Below, one piece after another: positions 24,651-33,587 of a stretch of 64,000 bases of DNA. Source of the stretch: a bacterium (lineage in GTDB: Bacteria; Sysuimicrobiota; Sysuimicrobiia; Sysuimicrobiales; Segetimicrobiaceae); contig DATGJN010000116.1 in assembly GCA_035295165.1 (NCBI GenBank), forward strand, positions 1-64,000. The letters run 5' to 3'. Below the pieces are notes generated by a model. The model was given only the letters and a program-made list of their open reading frames with translations, searched no databases and was not told the DNA's origin. Both the position numbers and the translations under genes were made by a program. Position 1 is the stretch's first letter. Every line of letters starts with the position of its first letter.

Positions 24651-26036
24651 CTACCCCGCGGCGAATTCGTAGAAGAACCTGGCGACCGAGCGCTCGAACC
24701 GGCGCATCCCTTCGATCGTCGCGTACTCGTTGGGGCTGTGGGGCCGCCCGCCATGCCCGAGTCCGCCGGCAGCGAACGGTTGACCGAGCGTTCGGCGAAA
24801 CAGGTAGAACGGGGCCGATCCGGCCAGGTGGGGCCACACCTCGGGCTCGTGGCCGAGTCCGCGGATCGCGCGGAGCAGGGCCTGCACAACCGGCTCGTTG
24901 AGGCTCGTCTTCGCCGGTGGGTAGCCGTCGTAGAAGTGGACCTGGATGTCCTCGCGCCCAAGCCGCGCGAGGTGGGCACGGATCCGTTCACGCACGCGTT
25001 CCGGCTCCATGTTCGGCACCATCCGCACGTCCATCTTCACCTTGACCTCGTGCGGCAACAGCGTCTTCATCGCGGGCCCCGTGTATCCACCCCACACGCC
25101 GTCGATGTTGAGCGTGGGATCGTACAGATAGTGGCGTAGGAGCGCGGCGCGGTCCTCGGGGTACTTGAAGCGCTCGGCGTCCCAGTTCCACAGCTGCGTC
25201 GCCGGATCGAACGTCTCCGCCAGCTTCGTGAGCAGCGCTTCGTCCTCGGCGCTCGGCGGCACCACGTCGTCGCGGAACCCGGCGACCTGGATCTGCTCGT
25301 CATCCGTCATCATCGTCGCGAGCGCCCGCACCAACCGCCACGCCGGGTTGCCGATCCACACGGCGTTGCTCCCGTGCACCCCGCGGGTCCGCGGACCACC
25401 CCACGCCCCGCCGCGGCACGTGACCTCGAAGTACTGGATTCCCTTGACGCCGAGCCAGAGCACCGGCTTACCGTGCCGCTCCTGGCAGTAGAACGCGAAA
25501 TACGTCGCATCGGCTTTGAGCTTGTCGCGGTAGGCGTTGATGAAACCGGGGAGGTTCCGGCTGCCAAGCTCCTCTTCGCCCTCGATGACGAACTTGACGT
25601 TCACGGGCAAGCGACCGTCGGCCTGCCGGATCGCCTCGATGACGTTGAACATGCCCGCGAGTGGACCCTTCGTGTTATACACGCCTCGGGCGACGATGCT
25701 GGGTCCGAACTCGGGCAGGGTCACCGTCTGCCCCGCAAACGGCGGCACCATCCACTCCTCGCCCTCGACCGGCTGGACATCGTACATCCCGTAGAGCAAC
25801 AGGGTCTTCGGCCGTCCCGCGTCGAGCGCCCCGTAGACGACCGGCCAGCCGGGCGTCGGCACGATCTCAGCGTTCCCCCCCAACCGGGTGATCGTGTCCC
25901 GCAGCATCTCCGCCATCTCCTGCATCCCGACGCCTTCGCCGCTGATGCTGGGCTGACGGACGAACGCCCGCACGCGATCGACGTGCCGGTCGAACTCGTC
26001 GTCGATGCGGGAAAGGACTCGGTCGATCTCCATCAT
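24651..26036 (-). CDS. M20-family hydrolase with altered metal-site residues
   Basis: A 461-residue protein of the M20 metallopeptidase/deacylase fold and length. Expected ligand positions differ from the family: the first His of YGHYDVQP is Met (YGMYDVQP, about 79-86), the bridging Asp of GxxDxKG is Asn (GVYNTKGP), and the SDGGLHPSG-type Asp segment is replaced by FYCQERHGKP. The catalytic/metal Glu pair (EGEEELGSR), the lid-domain His (VHGSN) and the C-terminal His (RPHSPNE) remain. Either it uses a different metal arrangement or it is a non-hydrolytic binding protein. ATG 26036 follows AGGGGGG. It is the first gene of the operon with DppB, DppC and a binding protein. Confidence 0.8.
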   Translation of the reverse strand: MMEIDRVLSRIDDEFDRHVDRVRAFVRQPSISGEGVGMQEMAEMLRDTITRLGGNAEIVPTPGWPVVYGALDAGRPKTLLLYGMYDVQPVEGEEWMVPPFAGQTVTLPEFGPSIVARGVYNTKGPLAGMFNVIEAIRQADGRLPVNVKFVIEGEEELGSRNLPGFINAYRDKLKADATYFAFYCQERHGKPVLWLGVKGIQYFEVTCRGGAWGGPRTRGVHGSNAVWIGNPAWRLVRALATMMTDDEQIQVAGFRDDVVPPSAEDEALLTKLAETFDPATQLWNWDAERFKYPEDRAALLRHYLYDPTLNIDGVWGGYTGPAMKTLLPHEVKVKMDVRMVPNMEPERVRERIRAHLARLGREDIQVHFYDGYPPAKTSLNEPVVQALLRAIRGLGHEPEVWPHLAGSAPFYLFRRTLGQPFAAGGLGHGGRPHSPNEYATIEGMRRFERSVARFFYEFAAG

Positions 26037-26159
26037 GGCCCCCCTGTCGCGGGAAAGTCGCTGCCCGGGTCGGCTACGACGGCCGCAGCAGGGGTTCCTG
26101 CACTTTGCGACAGCGGGGCGGCCGGATGTCACTGACTCCCACACGCACGGTCACGAGGA

Positions 26160-27296
26160 TCAGCGCTTCCACGCGAGGCTCAAGGTGCGGCCGAGGAACG
26201 CGGCCAGGCGCTCGGCTTCCTGCCCGGCCGCGCGGCGCACCCATGCCGGCGCCTTGACGAACGGCTCGATGACGACGTCGACGCGGCTGCCTTTGAACTT
26301 GTGCCGCCAGGTGCCCTCCATCCGACCATTGACCAGCAGGACCGGAGAAATCCAGCCCTGCGGGCGATAGACGCGGTGCCGCAGATCGCCGGGCAGCAGG
26401 TGCTCGGCGTGGCAGGACGCGGCGACCACGTACTGATCGAAGCCGGGGAGTAAGCGGACCGACCGGCTGGACGGACGCTCGCAGACGTCGCGGATGTGGA
26501 CGGCGAGCATCCACGCTGGCGTACCGCTCAACTCGACCGGTGCCACCTCGTCGCCGAGCGAGGCGATCCAGTGCCGGGCGGTGGACACGCTGCCACCGCC
26601 CCCCCACCAGCGCGCGAAATCCTGGTACGTGGCCGGACCGTACGCCGCCAGGAAGCGGCGCGTGACGGCGGCCGCCGCAGCCTGCGGATCAATCGACCGC
26701 GGTGCCGCCGCCAACCAGGTATCCGGACGCGTGAACCGGACGCGCTGGCCCACGCTGGGCCCGAAGCACAGGTGGCCAGCGAACGCCGCCGGCTTCAGGA
26801 TGGTGCCCCAACGGCTCTGCGCGAGCTTCGCGCCGAACGCGGCCGACCCGGTGAGCCGTCCCACCTCCTGCACCAACTCTTCTCGCGTCATCACCCGGCC
26901 GTCAAGCGCGGCCGCGATCGCGGCCGTCAGGCGGTCGAGCTCCTCAAGCGTGATCCCGAAGTACTTCTGCCACTGTGCGGGCTTCAGATACCGCCGACTC
27001 GTACCGAGGGCGGCGTGCCACAGCGAGAGCTCGTCGGCGGGAAGCAAGTGCAGCGTACCCCGCATGGCCCAGGTTTTGACGAGCGTGCGGTCCTCCCACA
27101 GCGCGCGCTGAACGGCCCGTCGGTCGAGATCCTCGACCCTGGCCCACAGGCTCAGCTCGGCCGAGGACATCAGCTGAGCGTGCACGCCGCAGAGGCGGCT
27201 GGCGACCGCGAGCATGCTCCCGGCGGGCGCGCGCTGAACGAGGTGATGGCGCCGGATGCGCCAGGACGCCGCCCGGGCCCAGGTCAGCCTCAGCAT
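26160..27296 (-). CDS. Winged-helix DNA-binding protein (HTH_42, AlkZ/YcaQ relatives)
   Basis: A 378-residue protein of the HTH_42 family, several members of which (AlkZ, YcaQ/AlkX) are DNA glycosylases that remove alkylated or crosslinked bases. Landmarks are the N-terminal HHLVQRAP segment, GVHAQLMSSAELSLWARV (the place of the QxQ motif in AlkZ; here only one Gln is present), WAMRGTLHLLPADE and the C-terminal LPGFDQYVVA plus LVNGRMEGTW. ATG 27296 is chosen because the conserved region starts at once. Its neighbour upstream on the same strand is an Fpg/Nei glycosylase, which supports a repair role, but with the second Gln missing the activity is uncertain. Confidence 0.75.
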   Translation of the reverse strand: MLRLTWARAASWRIRRHHLVQRAPAGSMLAVASRLCGVHAQLMSSAELSLWARVEDLDRRAVQRALWEDRTLVKTWAMRGTLHLLPADELSLWHAALGTSRRYLKPAQWQKYFGITLEELDRLTAAIAAALDGRVMTREELVQEVGRLTGSAAFGAKLAQSRWGTILKPAAFAGHLCFGPSVGQRVRFTRPDTWLAAAPRSIDPQAAAAAVTRRFLAAYGPATYQDFARWWGGGGSVSTARHWIASLGDEVAPVELSGTPAWMLAVHIRDVCERPSSRSVRLLPGFDQYVVAASCHAEHLLPGDLRHRVYRPQGWISPVLLVNGRMEGTWRHKFKGSRVDVVIEPFVKAPAWVRRAAGQEAERLAAFLGRTLSLAWKR

Positions 27297-27486
27297 GCGG
27301 TAGCCATGACGCCGGCCGAATCGCGGCGACGGGTGGCCCCGGCAGTCGTGTTGTCCCCGTCGGCGCCAGCGCTCTCGGCAAACCGGATCCACCGCCTCAG
27401 CGCGATGCAGTCACAATAGGCGCGCGTCGGCGTCACGCGCGCCCCGAGAACTGACGGCCACCCGTCGAGCGTCCGACGACCCGTCG

Positions 27487-28362
27487 TCACTTCAACAGGC
27501 GCGACCGGCGCCGATCCGCGTACACTCGTCCCGCCGTCTGGCATGTGGGACAGTAGTACGTCTCCCGGTCCTCGTAGTAGATCACCGCGATCGGCGTCCC
27601 GCACCGGGGGCACGGCTCCTTTCCGTGGCGGTGCACCGCGAGCAGGGACAGCGGCTCCTTCATGGGCAGGGCGCCGTCGAGTTCGTCCCGATGCGCGGCG
27701 ATCGCGCGAGACAGCGTCGCGGTGATCGCCGCGTGCAGACGCGCGATCGCCTCCGCTTCCAGCTTGTCCGCGATCACCTGCGGGGAGAGCCGCGCCGCCC
27801 ACAGAATCTCGTCGGCGTACGCGTTCCCGATGCCGACCACGAAGCGCTGCGTCGTCAGAAAGAGCTTGAGCCTCATGTGCGCCTCGCGCACCATGCCCGC
27901 GAGCGCATCCGGGGTGAACGCGTCGGAAAGCGGCTCCATCCCGAGCCCGGCCGGGGGCCCCGCCTGCTCCTCGCCACTCCGGCACAGCCACACGGCCGCC
28001 CGCTTCTTCGGCCCCATCTCGATCAGGCACAGGTCGCGCGCGTCATCGAGGGCGAGCACGAGCGCGAGATCCCGCCCCGCACGGCGCGCGGGCCTCTGCC
28101 CTCCCGCAGTCCTTGGGACGAGCCGGAGACGGCCGTTGCGCATCAGGTGCATCGTGAGGACGAGCCCGGGATCGAGTTCCAGGAGCAGGTATTTCCCGCG
28201 GCGCCTCACGCCGGTGATCCGGGCGCCGCGCACCGCCCCGATGGGCGGGTCGACAGTCTTGAGCACGGACGCGCCCCGTACGACCACGTCCTCGATCACG
28301 CGATCCCGCACCTGTCGCTCAAGGTTTTCGGCCAGGACCGTCAGAAACGGCAACTCGGGCAT
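27487..28362 (-). CDS. mutM: Fpg/Nei-family DNA glycosylase (formamidopyrimidine-DNA glycosylase type)
   Basis: Excises oxidised bases from DNA and cuts the backbone by beta/delta-elimination. A 291-residue protein: the catalytic N-terminus MPEL (Pro2 nucleophile, Glu3) is intact although the usual PELPEVE continues as PELPFLT. The conserved Lys of RRRGKYLLLEL is present near residue 57, the H2TH region reads VVGIGNAYADEILW, and the C-terminal zinc finger has two Cys pairs (CPRCG and CPTC). The deviation after PELP suggests a sub-branch of the family rather than classical MutM. It is read in the same direction as the HTH_42 protein, 190 bases apart. Confidence 0.88.
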   Translation of the reverse strand: MPELPFLTVLAENLERQVRDRVIEDVVVRGASVLKTVDPPIGAVRGARITGVRRRGKYLLLELDPGLVLTMHLMRNGRLRLVPRTAGGQRPARRAGRDLALVLALDDARDLCLIEMGPKKRAAVWLCRSGEEQAGPPAGLGMEPLSDAFTPDALAGMVREAHMRLKLFLTTQRFVVGIGNAYADEILWAARLSPQVIADKLEAEAIARLHAAITATLSRAIAAHRDELDGALPMKEPLSLLAVHRHGKEPCPRCGTPIAVIYYEDRETYYCPTCQTAGRVYADRRRSRLLK

Positions 28363-28733
28363 TCCGCACCGTCCACGGCGTGCACGCGCACAGGGAATTG
28401 CGCCCCGGCCGCGCCGCCCTCCTTCAGCCGACCGCGGGACGGCGGATGCGCCCCGGAGCCCGCGGCCCCCACGCGCCCGACGCCGTGGCGACCGTGATGG
28501 ATCGCAGCCCGGCGGCTCAGTCGGGCGGCGACGCCGTACCGCTACACGTCGGCGGGCGCCGGGCCCCTAAACCGACCCCGCACCGGCAGGTAGCCAGCAA
28601 GCGTCGCGTAGGGATCGAATCCGACGACATCGTCGGAACGGCTGTGCGCCGGCGTCCGTTCTGCAATGATCGTCCGCTGGCATTGGAGCACGCTCGGCCA
28701 GGGCCGCCGCGTGGTCACCGGCCGTCCCGGGGT
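28363..28733. other. Gene-free stretch between glycosylase and BtuF-like gene
   Basis: About 370 bases of G+C-rich DNA. Long frames cross it on both strands, but they are compositionally Arg/Pro/Ala-rich and continue as shadows of the flanking genes. I see no ribosome-binding site, RNA fold or repeat that I would defend. It should contain the promoter of the leftward Fpg-type gene. Confidence 0.4.
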
Positions 28734-29714
28734 TCAACCCACGAACCGCTCCGCTGCGCCCGGCGCCAGGCCGCGCGCCGCGGTCTCCGAGCCGAGCAAC
28801 GCGGCGAGAATCTCCACGCCGTCCACGAGCCGCGGACCGGGCCGACTGAAGTACGACGATGCGTCGACGAGGTACACGTGCCCCCGGCGCACGGCCGGCA
28901 GGTCATCCCAGCCCGCACGCGCGGTGAGCAGATGCATCTCCGCCCGGGCACGCGCGACGTCGAATCCGCACGGGGCCACGACCAGGACCTCGGGGCGGGC
29001 GTCGAGCACGACCTGCCAGGGGACGGTCCGTGAGGGGGCGCCCGCCGTCCCGAGCACGTCACGCCCCCCCGCGACGGCGATCATCTCCGGCACCCAGTGT
29101 CCGCCCACGTAGATCGGGTCGAGCCACTCGACCAGGGCGACGCGCGGACGTGTCGCGCGACCCCGCACAGTGGCGGCATCGAGCCGTGCGTGTAGGGCCG
29201 CGACGAGCGCCCGGCCGCGCGCGGCGACGCCGGCGAGATCGGCGACCAGTTGGATGTTGTCCAGCACGTCGTGGATTCCTCGGGGCTCCAGGGAGACGAT
29301 CCGCACCGCAGCGTCAAGCAGCCTCGCGGCACGCCTCACGCTCGTGAAGGACGGGGCGCACACGGCGCAGAGTTCCTGCGTGAGGATCACGTCGGGATGG
29401 AGGCGGGCCAGCACGGCCGCGTCGAGGTGGTAGACGCTCGTCCCGGTGTGCACGCCCGCGCGAATACGCCGGTCGATCGCGGAGCTCGGCAGACCCGGCG
29501 CGACCACGGGACGGCTCAGCGCCGGAATATCGCGGAGGTCGGGCGGGAAGTCGCAGTCACCAGACACGCCCACGAGCCGATCGGCCAGGCCGAGGCGGCA
29601 CACGATCTCGGTCGCGCTCGGCACAAGCGACACGATGCGCGCAACGGGCGGGCCGCCCGTCTCACCCGACGGCCGCGTCCGGTGCCCACCCCCTGTGCCG
29701 CGCACGTTCGTCAT
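28734..29714 (-). CDS. Cobalamin-binding/BtuF-like periplasmic-binding-fold protein without signal peptide
   Basis: A 326-residue protein of the BtuF/FepB binding-protein fold (two lobes joined by a helix). Family stretches are RIVSLVPSATEIVCRLGL, CDFPPDLRDIPALSRPVV (typical of the cobalamin-binding group), DVILTQELCAVCAPS and GWDDLPAVRRGHVYLVD. There is no signal peptide: residues 1-25 are polar (GTGGGHRTRPSGETGG). It could be cytoplasmic, or use an alternative start (a GTG just before ARIVSLVP). The MFS gene ends 20 bases upstream of its start, so the two are probably co-transcribed; no BtuC/BtuD genes are near. Confidence 0.78.
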   Translation of the reverse strand: MTNVRGTGGGHRTRPSGETGGPPVARIVSLVPSATEIVCRLGLADRLVGVSGDCDFPPDLRDIPALSRPVVAPGLPSSAIDRRIRAGVHTGTSVYHLDAAVLARLHPDVILTQELCAVCAPSFTSVRRAARLLDAAVRIVSLEPRGIHDVLDNIQLVADLAGVAARGRALVAALHARLDAATVRGRATRPRVALVEWLDPIYVGGHWVPEMIAVAGGRDVLGTAGAPSRTVPWQVVLDARPEVLVVAPCGFDVARARAEMHLLTARAGWDDLPAVRRGHVYLVDASSYFSRPGPRLVDGVEILAALLGSETAARGLAPGAAERFVG

Positions 29715-29734
29715 GTCGGGGCCACGGCGGTCGA

Positions 29735-30943
29735 CTATCCCTGCGCGCCCGCGACCGCGCCGGCCGCCTCGCGGGCGCGCAACAGCGCTGCCGGCACGAG
29801 ACCCACGACGGCAACCGCAAGCCCCACGCTCCATACCAGATGGAAACTGCGGGTCGCGTCCAGGAGAAAGCCAAACAGCACACCCGAGATCGTGGAGGCG
29901 ACCTGGCTCACCGCGAGATTGAGCGAGATCGCCACGCCTGCGCGCCGGACCCCGAACACATCCGTGGTCATCGTCGTCAGGATCGGCAGCGTGAGCGCGA
30001 TCCCGAGCCCGGCGATCACCGCACTCGCGATGACCCCCGCCGGACTCGGGACGCCCACGAGCAGCGCGAACGCCAGCACGAGCGTGCCGACGCCGGCGAT
30101 CACCACGGGGCCGCGCACCCCGAGCCGGTCGGAGAGCGCCCCGGTCGCCGGCGACGCCACCGCGAGGCCGACGTTGATCAGGGCCGCGACGCCACCTGCG
30201 GCCGCACCGCTGAAGCGAAACTCGGTCTGCAGGTACGTTGGTACCCAAGCCGTGATGCCGTACACGCTGAACAGAGCGAGCGCGTTGCACGACGCGATGT
30301 ACCGGAAGTAGCGGTCGCGCACGATGCCGCCCACCTGTTGGGCCATCGTGCCCGCGGCGGGGCCGCGCTGTCCGACCGGCGGCAGGCACGCGGCCGCGTA
30401 GACATCCGTCACCGCGGTCGCCGCGGTCAAGGCGAGAAACGCCGGCCACAGCCCAATCACCTGGTCCAACAGCGGTAACCCGAGCAACCCGACGACCACG
30501 CCGGTGCCGGCGCCCGATTGCAGAAGACCCATCGCCGTGCCCCGACTCGGGGCGACGCCGAGCAGCTGCTTCACGGTCGACGAATACAGCGCCGCGGCGC
30601 TGATCCCCATCAGGAAGCGCAGCAGCATCGCCAGCCAGTACTGGTGGGTCAGCGCGAACAGCCCCGACGTAACGGTCATCAGCGCGAGACCGGTCAGCGT
30701 GACGCGCCGCGTCGGCAGGTTGTCGGCGGCGAGCCCCATCGGCACCTGCGCCATCACGTATCCGAGCAGATACGCGGAGAGCAGCCCGCCGGCGCCGGTA
30801 TAGTCCACGTGGTAGTACGAACGCAGGCGGCCGAAGAACGGCACGACGTCGATGCGCTGGGCGTTCGCGATTACAAACACGGCCCACCCGGCGCCGAGCG
30901 CGGCAACGTTCAACCGGCGCGCCGGCACGTCGGCGCTCACCAT
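29735..30943 (-). CDS. Major facilitator superfamily transporter
   Basis: A 402-residue, 12-helix MFS protein. The first helix begins at about residue 12; the loop 2-3 motif reads GLAADNLPTRRVTL and the symmetric loop 8-9 motif GALSDRLGVRGPVV. The early segment QRIDVVPFFGRLRSYYHVDYTGAG resembles members of the nitrate/organic-anion and hexuronate-like groups. Substrates cannot be assigned. ATG 30943 is preferred to 30982 because the preceding residues are Arg-rich and without homology. It is the first gene of a two-gene unit with the BtuF-like protein. Confidence 0.85.
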   Translation of the reverse strand: MVSADVPARRLNVAALGAGWAVFVIANAQRIDVVPFFGRLRSYYHVDYTGAGGLLSAYLLGYVMAQVPMGLAADNLPTRRVTLTGLALMTVTSGLFALTHQYWLAMLLRFLMGISAAALYSSTVKQLLGVAPSRGTAMGLLQSGAGTGVVVGLLGLPLLDQVIGLWPAFLALTAATAVTDVYAAACLPPVGQRGPAAGTMAQQVGGIVRDRYFRYIASCNALALFSVYGITAWVPTYLQTEFRFSGAAAGGVAALINVGLAVASPATGALSDRLGVRGPVVIAGVGTLVLAFALLVGVPSPAGVIASAVIAGLGIALTLPILTTMTTDVFGVRRAGVAISLNLAVSQVASTISGVLFGFLLDATRSFHLVWSVGLAVAVVGLVPAALLRAREAAGAVAGAQG

Positions 30944-31072
30944 CCGGGCGCCTCGGCGGCCGACCGAGAAACGGGCACGCACGTCGCGTGGCTCACCCGA
31001 AGGTAGTTACGCGCGGCCTGGCGGCTCTCCCGCCTCCCCGCGGCATCGGCAGGCGGGCCCCGGTGCGGAGTC

Positions 31073-31103
31073 TTGGAGCAGCGCGTCGAAGCATTGGAGC
31101 AGC
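31073..31103. repeat. Direct repeat TTGGAGCAGC, 21-base period
   Basis: Two perfect copies of the 10-mer at 31073-31082 and 31094-31103, in the divergent gap between the MFS and NHL genes. The spacing equals two DNA turns, so both would face the same side for a bound dimer. This is a possible operator; the function is inferred. Confidence 0.4.
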
Positions 31104-31132
31104 CGCGAGCCCGGATCGGGCCGCAAGGGGGG

Positions 31133-32095
31133 ATGTGGGTGACCACGGTAGGCAGCGGAGCGTACGTCTACGAGGTCGTCGAGCCCTGGGGCGCGTTGCC
31201 CGACGGCTGGTCGTTTAAGGAGATCTCGGGCATCGGCGTCGACCGGCACGATCGCGTGTATGTGTTCAGCCGCGGCGAGCACCCAGTGACGGTGTTCGAC
31301 CGGGACGGCGCGTTTCTCGCATCATGGGGGGAGGGCCTCTTCACCCGCCCGCACGCGGTAACGATGGGTCCCGACGACACCATCTATCTCACGGACGACG
31401 GCGACCACACGGTGCGCAAGTGCACACTCGACGGCCGGGTGCTCCGTACCATCGGGGCCCCCGGGCAACCCGCGCCCAAGTACAGCGGGCGTCCGTTCAA
31501 CCGCTGCACGCACGTCGCCGTCGGCCCGGATGGGTCGCTCTACATTACCGACGGCTACGGCAACTCGCGGATCCATCAGTTCTCACCCGACGGCGCGTGG
31601 CGGCGCTCGTGGGGCGAGCCGGGGACGGACCCCGGCCAGTTCAACCTGCCCCACGCGATCGGCGTCGATCGCGCGGGGCTATTGTACGTCGCCGACCGGG
31701 AGAACCACCGCGTCCAGGTCTTTGACGCCGACGGCCGGTATCAGACCCAGTGGAACAACATGTACCGGCCCTGCGGGCTCTTCGTCGACACCCGCGACCC
31801 CGCGGGAGACCGCGTCTACGTCGGCGAGCTCTGTCCCAGCCTAGCGGTGAGCGAGGGGGTGGCCAATCTCGGCGCGCGCGTCGCCGTGTACGCGACGGAT
31901 CAAGGGTTGCTCGCGCGCCTCGGGGATCGATTCCCGGGCAGCGAGCCCGGCCAGTTCGTCGCGCCCCACACCATCGCCGTGGACTCCCACGGCGACGTGT
32001 ACGTCGGCGAGGTCTCCTGGACGATCCGCGGACGGCTGCTGACCCCGCCCCGGGAGCTCCGGTGCCTGTCCAAGCTCAGGCGCGTTCGGCGATAG
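31133..32095 (+). CDS. NHL-repeat six-bladed beta-propeller protein
   Basis: A 320-residue protein made of repeated NHL-type blades, each with a pattern such as PHAIGVDRAGLLYVADRENH or HVAVGPDGSLYITDGYGN followed by RIHQFSPDG-like strands; about six blades can be counted. No signal peptide or membrane helix is seen, so it is predicted cytoplasmic unless exported in another way. ATG 31133 follows AAGGGGGG closely. The family includes peptidyl-alpha-hydroxyglycine lyases and strictosidine-synthase-like lactonases as well as scaffold proteins; catalytic His/metal residues are not certain enough here to choose. Confidence 0.85.
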   Translation: MWVTTVGSGAYVYEVVEPWGALPDGWSFKEISGIGVDRHDRVYVFSRGEHPVTVFDRDGAFLASWGEGLFTRPHAVTMGPDDTIYLTDDGDHTVRKCTLDGRVLRTIGAPGQPAPKYSGRPFNRCTHVAVGPDGSLYITDGYGNSRIHQFSPDGAWRRSWGEPGTDPGQFNLPHAIGVDRAGLLYVADRENHRVQVFDADGRYQTQWNNMYRPCGLFVDTRDPAGDRVYVGELCPSLAVSEGVANLGARVAVYATDQGLLARLGDRFPGSEPGQFVAPHTIAVDSHGDVYVGEVSWTIRGRLLTPPRELRCLSKLRRVRR

Positions 32096-32104
32096 GCAGG
32101 CGCG

Positions 32105-33493
32105 CTACCGCGTCGCCCGGCGTAGCGTCCCCTTCCGATCCGCGTCGGCGAGGGCCTGGAACACCTGCGCGCTCGTATGGATGCCGTCGTAGTAGCGTTC
32201 CAAGCTCAGATTCTCATTGGGGCTGTGGTTGTTCTCGTCCGCGTTGGCATACGGCACGCCGATGTGGTCCACGCCGAGCACGTTCGGCCACACCGCGTTC
32301 GGAAGACTCCCGCCGCCGGACAGGTTGATGTAGGGAGCCGTGCCGCGGTATGCCCGGATCGCCTCGGCCACGACGCCGACGGCGGGGTGGTCTGCCGGCG
32401 TCCGGCTCGCCTCCATCACCCCGAACCCCCGCTCCAGGACCCGCACACGGGGGTCCACCGCCGCGACGTGCCGCTCGACCTTCGTAAGAATGTCCTGCGT
32501 CTTCTGATCCACGACGAGGCGGATGTCGATCCGGCATTCGGCGCGCGACGGAATGATCGTCTTGGAACCGGGCCCCACGTAGCCGCTGATGAATCCGTTG
32601 ATGTTGAAATACGGCTCCAGCATGATGCGCTTCCAGTACGTGGCACCGTCCATCGGCAGCGTGTCCAAACCCATGGTCGCCGCAAACGCCCCAGGATCGA
32701 AGTCCATCGCGGCGAGCAACCGTTCCTCGACCGGACCGATCGGCCGGACGTGGTCGTAGAACCCGTCGATGAGCACGCGTCCCGATCGGTCCACCATCGT
32801 TGAGAGCAGATGCACGAGCATCCACACCGGGTTCGGCGCGACGCCGCCTTTGTTGCCGGAGTGGTTGTCGCGATCCGCGCCTTCGGCGACGAGCGTGATG
32901 CCGAGGATGCCACGATTGCCGAGCGACACCGTGGGTGCGCCGGACGGATGCAATCCCCCATCGGAGATGTACACCAGGTCGGCCGCGAGCTTGACCCGAT
33001 GATCCCGGACGAACCCGCCAAGGCTCCGCGAGCCCGACTCCTCCTCGCCCTCGAACACGAACTTAAGGTTGATCGGCGGGCCGCCCGCCGCCTCCATCCA
33101 GGCGTTCGCCGCGAGCACGTGCGTGATGAGCTGGCCCTTATTGTCGCCGGTGCCCCGGCCGTACAGTCTTCCATCGCGGACCGTCGGCACGAACGGGGGC
33201 GTCTCCCACAACTCGAGCGGTTCGGGCGGCTGCACGTCGTAGTGTCCGTAACACAGCAGTGTGTACGCCCGAGGATCCCGAACGATCTCACCGTATACGA
33301 TCGGCTGCGTCTCGGTCGGGATGATCTCCGCCGCGATCCCGAGCCCGTGAAGGAGATCGGCGAGGTAGCTGGCGCACTCCTTCACGCCGTTGTCTTGCGC
33401 GCTGACGCTTGGCTGCCGGACCAATCCTTTCAACGTCTCAAGCGCTTCGCCGCGGTGTTCGTCGATATACCGGTGCACACGGTCCACGGGCAT
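32105..33493 (-). CDS. M20-family dipeptidase/metallopeptidase, canonical site
   Basis: A 462-residue M20 (PepV/CNDP-like) enzyme that hydrolyses dipeptides or N-acyl amino acids with two zinc ions. All ligands are as expected: His/Asp in CYGHYDVQP (about 83-91), bridging Asp in GRGTGDNKGQ, Glu pair in EGEEESGSR, Asp in ISDGGLHPSG, lid His in NHSGNKGG and the C-terminal His in NNHSPNENL. ATG 33493 is chosen because the conserved start VDRVHRYIDEHR begins there; a longer frame to 33610 has no homology. It contrasts with the M20 relative at 24651, whose ligands are altered. Confidence 0.93.
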   Translation of the reverse strand: MPVDRVHRYIDEHRGEALETLKGLVRQPSVSAQDNGVKECASYLADLLHGLGIAAEIIPTETQPIVYGEIVRDPRAYTLLCYGHYDVQPPEPLELWETPPFVPTVRDGRLYGRGTGDNKGQLITHVLAANAWMEAAGGPPINLKFVFEGEEESGSRSLGGFVRDHRVKLAADLVYISDGGLHPSGAPTVSLGNRGILGITLVAEGADRDNHSGNKGGVAPNPVWMLVHLLSTMVDRSGRVLIDGFYDHVRPIGPVEERLLAAMDFDPGAFAATMGLDTLPMDGATYWKRIMLEPYFNINGFISGYVGPGSKTIIPSRAECRIDIRLVVDQKTQDILTKVERHVAAVDPRVRVLERGFGVMEASRTPADHPAVGVVAEAIRAYRGTAPYINLSGGGSLPNAVWPNVLGVDHIGVPYANADENNHSPNENLSLERYYDGIHTSAQVFQALADADRKGTLRRATR

Positions 33494-33587
33494 CTGCGGT
33501 CCTCCGCTCGTGATGAGGGTACGATGGGGGGTGATGCCGGCGCGTGCCGAGATCTCCGCCGGTGACCCGAAACGGCTCGGGGCGCGC

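Noticed and set aside
28380-29033. 217-codon rightward frame in the gap after the Fpg gene
   Set aside because: No ribosome-binding site, no domain, and its second half is antisense to the BtuF-like gene.
29715-30887. N-terminal extension of the BtuF-like frame through the MFS gene
   Set aside because: It overlaps a 12-helix transporter on the same strand in another frame and is Arg/Gly/Ala-rich.
30944-31132. Cobalamin riboswitch before the MFS/BtuF-like unit
   Set aside because: I looked for the B12-box and the stem pattern and saw neither; only a 10-mer direct repeat is present.
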